Shown: positions 1 through 10,115, counted from the first letter of the stretch. The stretch is DNA of 64,000 bases from Salinarimonas sp. (GCF_040111675.1 NZ_CP157794.1:1350001-1414000), one strand, 5' to 3'. Notes: a model not told the origin generated them from the sequence alone. A program made the numbers and translations.

Positions 1-345
1 CGCGCCCCGCGCGGCGGCGAGCTTCTCCAGCGCGTCGCAGAGCGTCGTCGCGACCCCGCGCCCGGCCATGTCCGGGGCGACGTAGAGCATGTCGATGGTC
101 ACGCCGCCCTCGAGCGAGGCGAAGCCGACGACCTCGCCGTCTTCCACCGCGACCAGGGTCAGCGCCTTGCCGAGGCGCGCCGCGAAGGCCTCGACGTCGT
201 CGGCCGTCGAGGCCCAGGCCTCCTGCTGCGCGACGTCGTAATCCTCGCCGGTGAGCGCCTCGATGGCGTCGCGGAAGATCTGCGCGCAGACGGGCGCGTC
301 CTCGGGCAGGTAGGGCCGCAGGCCGACGGGCGGGGGGCGGGTCAT
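1..345 (-). CDS. GNAT family N-acetyltransferase, 3' end cut off by the window
   Basis: The first 115 codons of an acetyltransferase read leftward from an ATG at 345 and run off the window edge. The visible protein has the GNAT core: a strand with VAVEDGEVVGFASL, then IDMLYVAPDMAGRGVATTL, which matches motif A (V-x-P-x-x-x-G-x-G-x-A/G), the acetyl-CoA pyrophosphate-binding loop. The family transfers acetyl groups from acetyl-CoA to amines; the acceptor cannot be told from sequence. About 290 bp, filled by a long inverted repeat, separates it from cysS on the same strand. The C-terminal part is missing only because of the window boundary. Confidence 0.85.
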   Translation of the reverse strand, partial: MTRPPPVGLRPYLPEDAPVCAQIFRDAIEALTGEDYDVAQQEAWASTADDVEAFAARLGKALTLVAVEDGEVVGFASLEGGVTIDMLYVAPDMAGRGVATTLCDALEKLAAARGA

Positions 346-381
346 GCGGGGCTCCTCGCGCCGAAGCCGGGACGCGATTGT

Positions 382-573
382 CCTTCCCTGTAGGGGAAGG
401 TGTCTCGGCGAAGCCGAGACGGATGGGGCGCGCGGCACGCGCGTTCGGCGAAGCCGAAATCGACGGTCGGGACGGACGCCGCCGGCGCTCCCGCTTCGCG
501 GAACGCGTCGCTTCGCGCCGCGCCCCATCCGTCACGCCGCTGCGCGGCGCGCCACCTTCCCCTACAGGGAAGG
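382..573. repeat. Palindromic repeat, family A, copy 1
   Basis: This is a 192-bp inverted-repeat element. The left end reads CCTTCCCTGTAGGGGAAGGT and the right end is its reverse complement. Inside lie second-order arms (GACGGATGGGGCGCG on the left, CGCGCCCCATCCGTC on the right) and small hairpins such as TCGGCGAAGCCGA. A second copy sits at 29381-29581 with the same ends and inner arms but a different centre. It fills the gap between the acetyltransferase gene and cysS and would fold into a long stem in RNA. It looks like a REP/RIME-type dispersed palindrome; no coding potential is evident. Confidence 0.8.
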
Positions 574-634
574 AGGGCCGTGGCGTCGCTCTCCACGACG
601 TACCAGAGAGCCTGCATCGAGCCCTCCATCGACC

Positions 635-2071
635 TCATCGCGCCGGCTCCCACGTCGTGCCCTCCTTCGAGTCCTTCACCGTCACGCCCATGTCGGCGAG
701 AACGTCGCGGAGGCGGTCGCTCGCGGCCCAGTTCTTCGCCGCGCGGGCGGCGGCGCGCTCGGCGATCAGGGCCTCGACGGCGGCGACGTCGATCTCGGCC
801 GTCGAGCGGACGAGCGCCGCGGGGTCGCCGGAGAAGCCCATCAGCGCCAGCGCGGCGCCGCGCGCGCCGGGCTCGGAATGGTGGAGCGCGGCGATGGCGG
901 CGGGCGTGTTGAGGTCGTCGCAGAGCGCGGCGACCACCGCCGGGTCCGGCGCGGCGTCGGGCGCGCCGGCCTCGCCGTACCAGCGATGCAGGTTGCGCTC
1001 GGCCTCCTCGAGCGCCCGATGCGTCCAGTCGATCGGCTGGCGGTAATGCGTCTTCAGCATGGCGAGGCGCGCGACCTCGCCCGGCCAGTCCGCCAGGACG
1101 TCGGCGATCGTCACGAAGTTGCCGAGCGACTTCGACATCTTCTCTCCCTCGACCTGCAGGAAGCCGTTGTGCATCCAGACATTGGCCATGCGCGGGATGC
1201 CGAAGGCGCAGCAGGTCTGGGCGATCTCGTTCTCGTGGTGGGGGAAGACGAGGTCGATGCCGCCGCCGTGGATGTCGAACATCTCGGCCTGCGGGTCGTC
1301 GCAGGCCAGCGCGCCCGCGAAGGGCGCGACGAGGTGCTTCCACGCCATCGCCGAGCACTCGATGTGCCAGCCCGGCCGCCCGAGCCCCTCGATGCCGGCC
1401 GGCGAGGGCCAGCCCGGCTCGTCCGCGGCGGAGGGCTTCCAGAGCACGAAATCCATCTCGTCGCGCTTGTAGGAGGCGACGTCGACCCGCGCGCCGGCGA
1501 GCATCTCGTCGAGGGAGCGGCGCGCCAGCGAGCCGTAGCGCGGCGCGTTCGGCAACCGGTCCATGGCGGAAACCGAGAACAGCACGTGCCCGTCCGCGAC
1601 ATAGGCGACGCCGCGGGCGACGAGGCGCTCGATGATGTCGCGCATCTCGGCGATGTGCTCGGTGGCGCGCGGCTCGACGGTCGGCGGCAGGTTGCCGAGC
1701 GCGGCCGCGTCCGCCTTGAAGCGCGCCTCGGTCGCTTCCGTCACCCGGCGGATGGCGTCGTTGAGCGGCAGGCCGGGAAAGTCGCGGGCGGCGCGGGCGT
1801 TGATCTTGTCGTCGACGTCCGTGATGTTGCGCACGTAGACGACGTGCTCCGGCCCGTAGAGGTGCCGCAGGAGCCGGAACAGCACGTCGAAGACGATCAG
1901 CGGGCGCGCGTTGCCGATATGCGCGAAGTCGTAGACCGTGGGGCCGCAGACGTACATCCGCACCCGCGCGGGATCGAGCGGCCGGAACGGCGCCTTCTCG
2001 CGCGTCAGCGTGCTGTACAGGACGAGCCCGCTCCCGGCGGACCCGCGATCCTCGACCTTTTCTTCGGTCAT
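635..2071 (-). CDS. cysS: Cysteinyl-tRNA synthetase
   Basis: This 478-residue class I aminoacyl-tRNA synthetase charges tRNA-Cys with cysteine in the cytoplasm. The zinc ligand region [10 protein letters not shown] is at about residues 39-48 and the HIGH-type signature HIGN at 51-54. The zinc-site stretch GWHIECSAM and HHENEIAQ lie in the middle. The KMSKS loop (KMSKSLGN) is at about residue 313. Length is normal for bacterial CysRS. The ATG at 2071 is preceded by GGAGGTCGC, a good ribosome-binding site. It stands alone on the minus strand, followed by the family A palindrome, which may act as the 3' structure. Confidence 0.97.
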   Translation of the reverse strand: MTEEKVEDRGSAGSGLVLYSTLTREKAPFRPLDPARVRMYVCGPTVYDFAHIGNARPLIVFDVLFRLLRHLYGPEHVVYVRNITDVDDKINARAARDFPGLPLNDAIRRVTEATEARFKADAAALGNLPPTVEPRATEHIAEMRDIIERLVARGVAYVADGHVLFSVSAMDRLPNAPRYGSLARRSLDEMLAGARVDVASYKRDEMDFVLWKPSAADEPGWPSPAGIEGLGRPGWHIECSAMAWKHLVAPFAGALACDDPQAEMFDIHGGGIDLVFPHHENEIAQTCCAFGIPRMANVWMHNGFLQVEGEKMSKSLGNFVTIADVLADWPGEVARLAMLKTHYRQPIDWTHRALEEAERNLHRWYGEAGAPDAAPDPAVVAALCDDLNTPAAIAALHHSEPGARGAALALMGFSGDPAALVRSTAEIDVAAVEALIAERAAARAAKNWAASDRLRDVLADMGVTVKDSKEGTTWEPAR

Positions 2072-2344
2072 GCGACCTCCTCCGCGCCCGCCGGCTCGAG
2101 GAGATGTCAGATGTCGGATGAGGACGTGACGGCTCCGGCCAGCGGGTGAACGCTAGCGACAAATGGAAATGGCGATGGTGCGCGCCGTCTGCATGGGTCC
2201 TGATTGCCTTTTTCCGCGGAATCAGTCAAGACGCCGCCGCCGCTCGATTTCGCGACACGGACGCCCCCCGGTTCTCAACCAATCGGAAAGGCCGGCGCGC
2301 ATAGGGTGCGGGCTTACGTCGAATCTGAATCGGATTGTCGTCGA

Positions 2345-2623
2345 ATGCGTCGCGTGGTTGCCCTTCTCGCGTTCGCGGCCCTCTCGGCCGCGCTGTCGTT
2401 CTCGTTCATGCTGCTCCCGTCCGACACCTCGCGCGCCGCCGCGGATGCCGGCGAGTTCCGCATTCCGGCGGTCGACGGCTACGGCGCGACGAGCTGCCTC
2501 GCGGAGGGCGAGGCCTGCGGTGCGGTGGTCGCCCGGTCCTGGTGCGAGGCCCACGGCTTCACCCGCGTCGTGCGCTTCGGCGCCGTCGAGGACGGTCACG
2601 TCGCGATCTCCTGCGCGCCCTGA
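2345..2623 (+). CDS. Small secreted or membrane-anchored protein of unknown function
   Basis: This 92-residue protein begins with a hydrophobic signal or anchor (VVALLAFAALSAALSFSFMLL) followed by a short mature part with cysteines in SCLAEGEACGAVVARSWCEAHGF and a last one near the C-terminus (ISCAP). The regular cysteines and the export signal suggest a periplasmic protein with disulfides. I do not recognise a named family. The frame is open further upstream, but the ATG at 2345 puts the signal peptide at the N-terminus. It lies about 110 bp before the exporter gene on the same strand. Confidence 0.6.
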   Translation: MRRVVALLAFAALSAALSFSFMLLPSDTSRAAADAGEFRIPAVDGYGATSCLAEGEACGAVVARSWCEAHGFTRVVRFGAVEDGHVAISCAP

Positions 2624-2734
2624 TCGAGGGGCGCTTGCGTCGGGCGCAACCCGTCTGCGCGCGCCCGCGGGGGTGATTTACGTGGGCGAGCCGCCATATA
2701 AGGGCGGCACCTTTTCACCTCTCGAAGTCGCCGC

Positions 2735-4648
2735 ATGCCCCCGAGAACACAAGGCCCCGCCGTCGCCGGCGGGGACGAAGCCAGCCTGATCGGAACCTTC
2801 GGACGCCTGTGGCCGCATCTGTGGCCGCACGGTCGCGTCGACCTGCAGCGGCGCATCTTCCTCGCCTTCGCCCTGCTCGTCGCGGCCAAGGGCGTGACCA
2901 TGCTCACGCCGTTCACCTTCAAATGGGCGACCGACGCGCTGGTGGCGGTCACCGGCGCCTCCGACGCGACCGAGATCCCCTTCGGCCCCGCCTGGGCCTG
3001 GCTGTTCGGCGCGCCGATCCTGCTCACCGTGCTCTACGGCCTCACCCGCATCCTGATGGCGGCGCTGACCCAGCTGCGCGACGGCGTCTTCGCCAAGGTG
3101 GCGATGCATGCGGTGCGCAAGATGGCCTCGCAGCTGTTCTCGCACCTGCATCACCTGTCGCTGCGCTTTCACCTCGAGCGCAAGACCGGTGGCCTCACCC
3201 GCGTGCTGGAGCGCGGCCGGTCGGGCATCGAGGACCTGACGCGGCTGATGATCCTCACCCTGATCCCGACGATCATCGAGCTCGTGCTCGTGCTCGGGAT
3301 CCTGGCCTGGCAGTTCGACCTCTCCTACTCGGCCGTCGTGCTGGTGATGGTGGTGGCCTATCTCGCCTTCACCTACTACGCCACCAAATGGCGCATCGCC
3401 ATCCGCAAGCGGATGAACGAGAGCGACACGGACGCCAACACCAAGGCCATCGACGCGCTGCTCAATTTCGAGACGGTGAAGTATTTCGGCGCGGAACGGC
3501 GGGAGATGGAGCGCTACGATCGCTCCATGGAGCGCTACGAGCGCGCCTCGGTGCAGACCTACACCTCGCTCGCCTTCCTCAACGCCGGCCAGGCGGCGAT
3601 CTTCACGATCGGCATGACCACGGTGATGATCTTCGCCGTGATGGACATCATGGCGGGGAACGCCACGATCGGCGATTTCGTGCTGGTCAACTCGATGCTG
3701 ATCCAGCTCTTCATTCCGCTCAACTTCATGGGCATGGTCTATCGCGAGATCAAGCAGGCGCTCATCGACATCTCCGACATGTTCGGCATCCTCGACCGCG
3801 ATCCGGAGATCCAGGACCGCCCCGGCGCGACGCCGCTGCGCGTCGAGAAGGGCGTCGTCGCCTTCGAGGACGTGCGCTTTTCGTACAATCCGGACCGGCC
3901 GATCCTGAAGGGCATCTCCTTCGAGGTCCCCGCGGGCCGGACCATCGCCATCGTCGGCCCTTCCGGCGCCGGCAAGTCCACGATCTCGCGCCTCCTGTTC
4001 CGGTTCTACGAGCCGCAGGGCGGGCGCGTGCTGATCGACGGGCAGGACGTCGCCGAAATCACGCAGGAGAGCCTGCGCTCGGCGATCGGCATGGTCCCGC
4101 AGGACACGGTCCTGTTCAACGACACGATCGGCTACAACATCCGCTACGGCCGCTGGGACGCCACCGACGAGGAGGTGCGCGAGGCCGCCCGCCTCGCCCA
4201 GATCGATCGGTTCATCGAGAGCCTGCCCGAGGGCTACGACACGCCGGTGGGCGAGCGCGGCCTCAAGCTGTCGGGCGGCGAGAAGCAGCGCGTCGCCATC
4301 GCCCGCACGATCCTCAAGAGCCCGCCGATCCTGCTCCTCGACGAGGCGACCTCGGCGCTCGATTCCTTCACCGAGAAGGAGATCCAGGACGCGCTCGACC
4401 GGGTGAGCCGCGGGCGCACGACCCTCGTCATCGCCCACCGGCTGTCGACGGTCGTCGGCGCCGACGAGATCATCGTGCTCGACAAGGGCGAGATCGTCGA
4501 GCGCGGCTCGCACGCCCAGCTGCTGTCCGCGGAGGGCGTCTACGCCGCCATGTGGAACCGCCAGCGTGAGGCCGACGAGGCCCGCCAGCTGCTCAAGCGG
4601 GCCGAGGACGAGCGCGCGGACTCGCTCAGGGTGGCGATCGGCGAGTGA
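2735..4648 (+). CDS. Atm1-type ABC exporter (fused permease and ATPase)
   Basis: This 637-residue half-transporter belongs to the ABCB7/Atm1/HMT1 group. About six membrane helices span residues 40-330, and the ATPase domain follows: Walker [10 protein letters not shown] near 408, signature [13 protein letters not shown] near 512, Walker [13 protein letters not shown] near 533 and the H-loop IAHRLST. The [10 protein letters not shown] stretch in the membrane domain is typical of Atm1 relatives. Characterised bacterial members export glutathione-linked metals or sulfur species across the inner membrane; the substrate here is inferred. The stop overlaps the convergent methyltransferase gene by 23 bp. 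Confidence 0.92.
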   Translation: MPPRTQGPAVAGGDEASLIGTFGRLWPHLWPHGRVDLQRRIFLAFALLVAAKGVTMLTPFTFKWATDALVAVTGASDATEIPFGPAWAWLFGAPILLTVLYGLTRILMAALTQLRDGVFAKVAMHAVRKMASQLFSHLHHLSLRFHLERKTGGLTRVLERGRSGIEDLTRLMILTLIPTIIELVLVLGILAWQFDLSYSAVVLVMVVAYLAFTYYATKWRIAIRKRMNESDTDANTKAIDALLNFETVKYFGAERREMERYDRSMERYERASVQTYTSLAFLNAGQAAIFTIGMTTVMIFAVMDIMAGNATIGDFVLVNSMLIQLFIPLNFMGMVYREIKQALIDISDMFGILDRDPEIQDRPGATPLRVEKGVVAFEDVRFSYNPDRPILKGISFEVPAGRTIAIVGPSGAGKSTISRLLFRFYEPQGGRVLIDGQDVAEITQESLRSAIGMVPQDTVLFNDTIGYNIRYGRWDATDEEVREAARLAQIDRFIESLPEGYDTPVGERGLKLSGGEKQRVAIARTILKSPPILLLDEATSALDSFTEKEIQDALDRVSRGRTTLVIAHRLSTVVGADEIIVLDKGEIVERGSHAQLLSAEGVYAAMWNRQREADEARQLLKRAEDERADSLRVAIGE

Positions 4649-5294
4649 GGCGGCGCGGGGCGGGCCGGGCCGCGGTGCCCAGCACGAGCCAGGTCCAGCG
4701 CACGCCGGCCGCGCGGGCGTCGGCCTGCAAGGCAGGGCGCTCGTCCCGATAGGTCGCCCGCAGGCCCGCGGCTTCGGCGCACGCGATCGTCTCCGCCGGA
4801 TCGATCGGAAAGGTCGCGCGGTCCGCGGGCGCCGGACCGTGCCGCAACGCGAGCAGGAGCGCGCCATCCGGGGCGAGCAGGCGTGCGAGAGTCTCCATCG
4901 CCGGGCCGCGATCGCGCGGCGCCAGATGCTGCCAGACGCCGACGACGAGGACGAGGTCGAAGGTCTCTGCGCGCGCCAGGACCCGCGGCAGCCCGGGCAG
5001 AAGGTCGTCCTCCCATGCGACGGGACCGTCGACGTGGCGCGCCGCGCCGGCGCGCCGGAACGCCGCCGCCGGCTCGACGGCGAGCGCCGTCCAGCCGCGC
5101 GCCGCGAAGAAGGCGGCGTCCCGTCCCGTGCCCGCGCCGACATCGAGGAGCCGACCCGGCCCGGCGGGCAGATGCCGAAGGTGCGGAGCATGGAGCTCCG
5201 CGGCCGAAATCGTGTCGTAGCGCGCGATCAGCGCAGCCGCCGCCGCTTCGTAGCCGGCGACCGCCTCGGAGCGATCCGCCGCGGCTCGGCTCAT
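4626..5294 (-). CDS. Class I SAM-dependent methyltransferase
   Basis: A 222-residue protein with methyltransferase motif I ([16 protein letters not shown], residues 49-64), an acidic residue after the second strand (LAVEP, about 71-75) and a post-motif stretch [13 protein letters not shown]. The substrate is unknown. The ATG at 5294 overlaps the moaA stop as ATGA, so it is probably translationally coupled to moaA; this favours it over longer starts inside moaA. Its 3' end overlaps the convergent exporter gene by 23 bp. A role tied to molybdopterin is possible only by position. Confidence 0.85.
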   Translation of the reverse strand: MSRAAADRSEAVAGYEAAAAALIARYDTISAAELHAPHLRHLPAGPGRLLDVGAGTGRDAAFFAARGWTALAVEPAAAFRRAGAARHVDGPVAWEDDLLPGLPRVLARAETFDLVLVVGVWQHLAPRDRGPAMETLARLLAPDGALLLALRHGPAPADRATFPIDPAETIACAEAAGLRATYRDERPALQADARAAGVRWTWLVLGTAARPAPRRLTRRSPP

Positions 5295-6346
5295 CCCCCC
5301 GTCACGCTCATGTGCCGTCCCACCGCCGGGCGGTTCACCCGTCGGTCGATGACGAAGTCGTGGCCCTTGGGCTTGCGGAGGATGGCGTCGCGGATGGCCT
5401 GGGCGACGGGCTCGTCGCTCTCCGAGCGGCGCAGCGGCGTGCGCAGGTCGGCGGCGTCCTCCTGGCCGAGGCACATGTAGAGCGTGCCCGTGCAGGTGAG
5501 GCGCACGCGGTTGCAGCTCTCGCAGAAATTATGGGTCATCGGCGTGATGAAGCCGAGCCGCCCGCCGGTCTCCTCGACCTTCACGTAGCGCGCCGGGCCG
5601 CCGGTGCGATCGGGCAGGTCGGTGAGCGTGTAGCGGTCCATCAGCCGGGCGCGCACCTGCGAGAGCGGCAGGAACTGGTCGATGCGGTCGGGCTCGATCT
5701 CGCCGAGCGGCATCACCTCGATCAGCGTCAGGTCCATGCCGCGACCGTGCGCCCAGTCCAGCATGGGCTCGATCTCGTCCTCGTTGACGCCCTTGAGCGC
5801 CACCGCGTTGATCTTGACCGACAGGCCCGCCGCCTGGGCGGCGTCGAGGCCGGCCATCACCTTGCCGAGGTCGCCCCAACGCGTGATCGTGCGGAACTTG
5901 TCCGGGTCGAGCGTGTCCATCGAGACGTTGACGCGCTTCACGCCGACCGCGGCGAGCTCGGCCGCGTGGCGGGCGAGCTGCGAGCCGTTGGTGGTGACCG
6001 TCAGCTCCTCCAGCGCTCCGCTGTCGAGGTGGCGCCCGAGGCTGCGGAAGAGGGTCATGATGTCCCTGCGCACGAGCGGCTCGCCGCCGGTGATGCGCAG
6101 CTTGCGCACCCCGTGGCGGACGAAGACCGTGCACAGCCGGTCGAGCTCCTCGAGGGTGAGCAGGTCGCGCTTGGGCAGGAAGGTCATGTCCTCGGACATG
6201 CAGTAGACGCAGCGGAAATCGCAGCGATCCGTGACCGAGACGCGCAGATAGGAAATCGCCCGCCCGAAGGGGTCGATCATCGGCGCGCCCGCGGCGGCGC
6301 CGTCCTGCGGCGTTCCCGGCAGCTCGATCCGATCGCCTGCGCTCAT
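5291..6346 (-). CDS. moaA: GTP 3',8-cyclase (molybdenum cofactor biosynthesis protein A)
   Basis: This 351-residue radical SAM enzyme carries out the first step of molybdopterin synthesis, converting GTP to 3',8-cyclo-7,8-dihydro-GTP. The SAM cluster motif CDFRCVYC gives C42, C46 and C49. The second cluster motif, [11 protein letters not shown] followed by TG, begins near residue 273. GGEPLVR is present. The protein ends in GG, the C-terminal pair that is functionally needed in MoaA proteins. Length is typical. Its stop overlaps the following methyltransferase start, forming a two-gene unit. No other moa genes are in the window. Confidence 0.97.
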   Translation of the reverse strand: MSAGDRIELPGTPQDGAAAGAPMIDPFGRAISYLRVSVTDRCDFRCVYCMSEDMTFLPKRDLLTLEELDRLCTVFVRHGVRKLRITGGEPLVRRDIMTLFRSLGRHLDSGALEELTVTTNGSQLARHAAELAAVGVKRVNVSMDTLDPDKFRTITRWGDLGKVMAGLDAAQAAGLSVKINAVALKGVNEDEIEPMLDWAHGRGMDLTLIEVMPLGEIEPDRIDQFLPLSQVRARLMDRYTLTDLPDRTGGPARYVKVEETGGRLGFITPMTHNFCESCNRVRLTCTGTLYMCLGQEDAADLRTPLRRSESDEPVAQAIRDAILRKPKGHDFVIDRRVNRPAVGRHMSVTGG

Positions 6347-6495
6347 CGCTCGTTCTCCACTCCCGTCACGAGGCGCGTTCCGTGCGCCTTCATTAGCCTG
6401 CGCGGCCCGTCCGCGCTATATGGGCGCGCGAGGATGGAAGAGAAGCCGCGCGGCGTCAACGCATGCGCGCGGCGCGATGCGAAAGGCGTGAACGG

Positions 6496-6894
6496 ATGGG
6501 CGCGACGGAAAAGGCGAATGCGGCGAATACCCCCTGGCCGACGGAGCTGCGGGTCTCGAAGGACCGGCGCACCCTGACGGCGATCTTCGACGACGGCGCG
6601 ACGTTCGCCCTGCCGGCGGAGTACCTGCGGGTGACGAGCCCCTCGGCGGAGGTGCAGGGGCACTCCCCCTCCGAGCGCAAGACCGTGCCGGGCAAGATGG
6701 AGGTGATGATCATCGGCGTCGAGCCGGTGGGCAACTACGCCGTCAAGCTCGTCTTCGACGACATGCACGACACCGGCATCTACGGCTGGGACTACCTCCG
6801 CCGGCTCGGCGAGGAGCATGGCGAGCGCTGGAGCGAGTATCTCTCCGAGCTCGCGGCCAAGGGCCTCTCGCGGGAGCCCGCGCGGCGGCGGTGA
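6496..6894 (+). CDS. DUF971 family protein
   Basis: This 132-residue protein carries the DUF971 fold (the N-terminal domain of gamma-butyrobetaine hydroxylase-like proteins): PTELRVSKDRRTLTAIFDDGATFALPAEYLRV, then VGNYAVKLVFDDMHDTGIYGWDYL. The family occurs alone in bacteria and has been linked to iron-sulfur or Mrp-type proteins; no enzyme activity is assigned. The ATG at 6496 is preferred over one 33 bp upstream because homologs begin near the PTELRV region. It is divergent from moaA, with about 150 bp between. Confidence 0.85.
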   Translation: MGATEKANAANTPWPTELRVSKDRRTLTAIFDDGATFALPAEYLRVTSPSAEVQGHSPSERKTVPGKMEVMIIGVEPVGNYAVKLVFDDMHDTGIYGWDYLRRLGEEHGERWSEYLSELAAKGLSREPARRR

Positions 6895-6932
6895 GGGGGC
6901 GCGGGGGCGCCTCACCGGCGCGAGAACGAACG

Positions 6933-6965
6933 CGCCCGCCGCGCTGGAGGTACGCGCGGCGGGCG
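6933..6965 (-). terminator. Likely intrinsic terminator of the L,D-transpeptidase gene
   Basis: A perfect 12-bp inverted repeat (CGCCCGCCGCGC with GCGCGGCGGGCG, 9-base loop) lies 33 bp past the transpeptidase stop. On the minus strand it is followed by TTCGTTCTCG, a modest T-rich tail. It also lies between convergent genes and may serve both. Confidence 0.55.
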
Positions 6966-6997
6966 GGTCGGACCGGATGCGTGTCGTGCGGGACCGA

Positions 6998-7609
6998 TCA
7001 GTTCGTCATCACGATCCGCGCGCCGACGCGGATGCGGTTGTACAGGTCGATCACGTCGTCGTTGGTCATCCGGACGCAGCCGGACGAGACCGCCTGGCCG
7101 ATGGTCTGCGGCTCGTTGGAGCCGTGGATGCGCCAGAGCGTGTTGCCGATGTAGAGCGCGCGGGCCCCCAGCGGGTTCTCCGGGCCGCCGGCCATGAAGA
7201 CGGGAAGCTCGGGCTGGCGACGGCGCATCGCCGCGGGCGGGCGCCAATCCGGCCACTCGGCCTTGCGGGTGATGCGATAGGAGCCGCGCCATCCGAAGCC
7301 CGGACGGCCGACGCCGACGCCGTAGCGGATCGCCTTGCCGCCCTCCTGGACGAGATAGAGCCGACGCTCGCTGTGGCTGATCACGATGGTGCCCGGAGCG
7401 TAGCGGGTGTCGTAGTCGACGACGCGCCGCGGGATCGGCGAGCCCTGGAACAAGCCGCCGCCGGGAGCGACGTCGCCGTTCAGGATCGCGGGGTTGAGCC
7501 ATTCGGCCGACGCGCGCGTCGGCTGGAGGGCGATGACGCCGAGCGCGAGCGCGAACGTCATGGCCAAGGAGAGAACGAACCGCATGAGCCTCTGGTCCTT
7601 CGCTGTCAC
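6998..7609 (-). CDS. L,D-transpeptidase (YkuD domain), exported
   Basis: A 203-residue periplasmic peptidoglycan cross-linking enzyme. The signal peptide is FVLSLAMTFALALGVIAL ending at ASA (33-35). The YkuD domain runs from about residue 72 to the end, with H162 in RIHGSN and the catalytic cysteine C178 in SSGCVRM. Such enzymes form 3-3 cross-links or attach proteins to peptidoglycan, which is prominent in Hyphomicrobiales. An internal ATG at 7585 (MRFVLS) would give a shorter, equally good signal peptide and may be the true start. Confidence 0.92.
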   Translation of the reverse strand: MTAKDQRLMRFVLSLAMTFALALGVIALQPTRASAEWLNPAILNGDVAPGGGLFQGSPIPRRVVDYDTRYAPGTIVISHSERRLYLVQEGGKAIRYGVGVGRPGFGWRGSYRITRKAEWPDWRPPAAMRRRQPELPVFMAGGPENPLGARALYIGNTLWRIHGSNEPQTIGQAVSSGCVRMTNDDVIDLYNRIRVGARIVMTN

Positions 7610-7872
7610 CGACTGCGGACGATACGCCCGTCCCGCGGCCTCCGTTCCGCCCCGCGCGCCGCGTCCGGACAGCGCCGGAGCGACGCCGGCTCGAACGGCG
7701 CCACGCGACAGCCTACGAAATGCCGCGGTCCGACCATAATCAGAATCCCGTGAATGGGGTGTTGCGCGTTCGACGCGGGAGGCGAAATTTTCCTGCGCGA
7801 TTTCTCGGCGATTTCCCGCCGCGGCCCGCTTGACGCCGCCCGCGCGGCAGCCTATTGAACGCGCCTCGGAAC

Positions 7873-7947
7873 GGGCGCGTAGCTCAGCGGGAGAGCATTC
7901 GCTTCACACGCGAAGGGTCACAGGTTCAATCCCTGTCGCGCCCACCA
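7873..7947 (+). tRNA. tRNA-Val (anticodon CAC)
   Basis: A 75-nt cloverleaf can be drawn by eye. The acceptor stem GGGCGCG pairs with CGCGCCC. The D-arm is AGCTCAGCGGGAGAGC. The anticodon stem TTCGC/GCGAA encloses TTCACAC with anticodon CAC. The T-arm is ACAGG-TTCAATC-CCTGT. The discriminator is A and CCA is encoded. CAC reads the valine codon GUG. It faces the convergent gph gene 38 bp away. Confidence 0.95.
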
Positions 7948-7985
7948 TTCCGAGGCTTCCCTACGAGCGACGGCATGCGGGTTCC

Positions 7986-8663
7986 TCAACGCCCCGCCAT
8001 CACCCGCGCCACCGCGTCGGCCAGCTCGTCGAAATGCTCGATCAGCAGGTCCGGACCGAGCTCGGCCACCGGCCGGTCGGTATAGCCGAAGGGCACCGCG
8101 ATCACCGGCACGCCGGCGGCCTTGGCGGTCGTGATGTCGGTGAGGCTGTCGCCGATCATGACGCTGCGGGCGGCGTCGCCCCCCGCGCGATCGATCGTCA
8201 GCGTCAGGTGGCGGGGGTCCGGCTTGAAGAAGGGGAAGGTGTCCCGCCCGGCGATCGCGCGGAAGCGGCCGAGCACGCCGAGCGCCTCCAGCAGAAGCAG
8301 CGAGTGCCGCTCCGGCTTGTTGGTGCACACGGCGAGCCCGTAGCCCTCGGCCGAAAGCCGGTCCATGGCCTCGAGCGCGCCGGGATAGAGCCGCGTCTCG
8401 GTGCAGATGTTCGCCGCGTAGCGCTCGAGGAAGACCTCGAACAGCGCCTCCAGCTTCTCCGGCGCGAGCTCGGCCCCGGCGCGGGCGAAGCCGCGGGAGA
8501 TCAGCGCGCGCGCGCCGGCCCCGATCAGCGCGCCGGCTTCCGAGGTCGGCATCGTCTCCATGCGCTCCTCCTCCAGCAGCTGGTTGAGGATGGCGATCAG
8601 GTCCTCGGCCGTGTCGGCCAGGGTGCCGTCGAGATCGAAGACGACGAGGGGGCTGTTCGGCAT
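7986..8663 (-). CDS. gph: Phosphoglycolate phosphatase (HAD superfamily)
   Basis: A 225-residue HAD hydrolase. Motif I is FDLDGTLADT with nucleophile D10 and acid D12. Motif II is the VCTNKP region, motif III the lysine in FFKPDPRH, and motif IV is GDSLTDI. The alpha-helical cap lies between motifs I and II. This pattern and length match Gph, which clears 2-phosphoglycolate formed by Rubisco oxygenation or DNA repair. Related pyrophosphatases or sugar phosphatases cannot be excluded from sequence. The gene is monocistronic and convergent with tRNA-Val. Confidence 0.85.
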   Translation of the reverse strand: MPNSPLVVFDLDGTLADTAEDLIAILNQLLEEERMETMPTSEAGALIGAGARALISRGFARAGAELAPEKLEALFEVFLERYAANICTETRLYPGALEAMDRLSAEGYGLAVCTNKPERHSLLLLEALGVLGRFRAIAGRDTFPFFKPDPRHLTLTIDRAGGDAARSVMIGDSLTDITTAKAAGVPVIAVPFGYTDRPVAELGPDLLIEHFDELADAVARVMAGR

Positions 8664-8816
8664 GATTCGCTCCGGTGAGGCTCTCCGCGCCGGGTATAGC
8701 GCGCGCGGCGACGCCCGTCAGTCGCGTCGGCGTTAACCGCTCGTCAACCATGACGGCGGACCTTGGGCGACGGGGGCCGTCCGCGATTCGCGCGGGCTCC
8801 CGACGATCGGGAGAGG

Positions 8817-9260
8817 ATGATGATGCCGACGACCCTTCGCGCGCTCGCCGCCGCCTGCCTCGGCCTCGCCGGCGCGCTCGCCGCGGCGCCGGAGGTTCGC
8901 GCCTCGGCCTTCGAGTTCGTGCCCGCGCCGCAGACCGACCTGAACCGCCTCTACCGCATCGACCGCGTCACCGGCGAGGTCTCCTCCTGCCAGTACGCGC
9001 TCAAGGAAGGCACCGTCGGCGTGACGCTGTGCTTCGGTCCGGGGGAGGGCGCCGAGGCGCAGGAGCCCGGCGAGTACGGCCTCGTCTCCTCGCATCACGA
9101 GCGCGAGGGCGGCGTCTTCCGCGTCGACTACCGCACGGGCGAGATGAGCGTGTGCTACGTCTTCGAGGAGAAGGTCGTGTGCACGCCCCCCGAGACGGTC
9201 TCGCCCGTCGCCACGGCGGAGGCGCCCGCCACGCCCGATACGACCGGCTCGACGCAGTGA
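8817..9260 (+). CDS. Small exported protein with an internal duplication, unknown function
   Basis: This 147-residue protein has a clear signal peptide ([24 protein letters not shown]). Two similar blocks follow, each with a T-G-E-x-S-x-C core: [15 protein letters not shown] then a cysteine in VTLCF, and [15 protein letters not shown] then a cysteine in KVVCTPP. The tail is rich in Pro, Ala and Thr. Three consecutive ATG codons at 8817, 8820 and 8823 follow the site GGGAGAGG; the first is used here. The paired cysteines suggest a disulfide in each repeat. No family is recognised. Confidence 0.75.
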   Translation: MMMPTTLRALAAACLGLAGALAAAPEVRASAFEFVPAPQTDLNRLYRIDRVTGEVSSCQYALKEGTVGVTLCFGPGEGAEAQEPGEYGLVSSHHEREGGVFRVDYRTGEMSVCYVFEEKVVCTPPETVSPVATAEAPATPDTTGSTQ

Positions 9261-9378
9261 GGCGCGCACCCGCGCTTTCCCGAGACGCCTGACGCGTGTT
9301 AAGGACCCCGCTTCGAGACGCGGGGATCCGAGGCATGACCGTCGCACAGCATCGCTTCGCGCTCACGGGAGGACGCCC

Positions 9379-10077
9379 GTGAACGCCGACACTCTCAAGC
9401 GGGCCGCCGCGGCCCGGGCGTTGACGCTCGTCGAGGACGGGATGAAGCTCGGGCTCGGGACCGGCTCGACGGCCAAGCACTTCGTCTCGCTCCTCGGGGA
9501 TCGCGTGCGCGGCGGGCTCGACGTGATCGCGGTGCCGACGTCCGAGGCCACCCGTGCGCAGGCCCAGGCCGAGGGCATTCGCCTCGCGACGCTCGACGAG
9601 TTTCCCGAGCTCGACCTCACGGTCGACGGCGCCGACGAGCTCAACGACGCCCTCGACCTGGTCAAGGGTGGAGGGGGCGCGCTCCTGCGCGAGAAGATCG
9701 TCGCCGCGGCCTCGCGCCGCATGATCGTCATCGCGGACGGCTCGAAGCGCGTGGCGCGCCTCGGCCGCTTCCCGCTTCCCATCGAGGTGGCGCCCTTCGG
9801 GCTCGAGGCGACGCGTCGCGCCGTCGCGCGGGCGATCGCGGTCGCGGGGGCGAGCGGGGAGCTTCGCCTCAGAAGCGCCACGGACAATGCGCCATACGTC
9901 ACCGACGGCGGCCACTTCATCCTCGACGCCCATCTCGGGACGATCGAGGCCCCCGACGCCCTCGCCGCGGCGCTCGCCACCGTCCCCGGCGTGGTCGAGC
10001 ACGGCCTCTTCCTCGGCCTCGCGACCGGCGCCGTCCTCGCCACGGAGGACGGCCTCGTCACGCTCGGCGACGTCTGA
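9379..10077 (+). CDS. rpiA: Ribose-5-phosphate isomerase A
   Basis: A 232-residue enzyme of the non-oxidative pentose phosphate pathway that interconverts ribose 5-phosphate and ribulose 5-phosphate. Family motifs are [12 protein letters not shown] (phosphate loop), DLTVDGADE with the active-site acids, [12 protein letters not shown], and [16 protein letters not shown]. The start is GTG at 9379, preceded by GGGAGGA at the right distance. It is the first gene of a same-strand run with the DUF2059 gene and gor. Confidence 0.96.
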   Translation: MNADTLKRAAAARALTLVEDGMKLGLGTGSTAKHFVSLLGDRVRGGLDVIAVPTSEATRAQAQAEGIRLATLDEFPELDLTVDGADELNDALDLVKGGGGALLREKIVAAASRRMIVIADGSKRVARLGRFPLPIEVAPFGLEATRRAVARAIAVAGASGELRLRSATDNAPYVTDGGHFILDAHLGTIEAPDALAAALATVPGVVEHGLFLGLATGAVLATEDGLVTLGDV

Positions 10078-10115
10078 TACCGACCATCCGAGAGAATATC
10101 GGAGCTGAACCGACC

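Noticed and set aside
342..2162. Long frames on both strands overlapping cysS
   Set aside because: They are out of phase with a full-length, motif-perfect cysteinyl-tRNA synthetase and are rich in Arg and Ala, as expected of shadow frames in GC-rich DNA.
9290..9335. Terminator-like hairpin CCCCGCTTCGAGACGCGGGG after the small exported protein gene
   Set aside because: The stem is short and is followed by ATCCGAGG, with no T-run on either strand.
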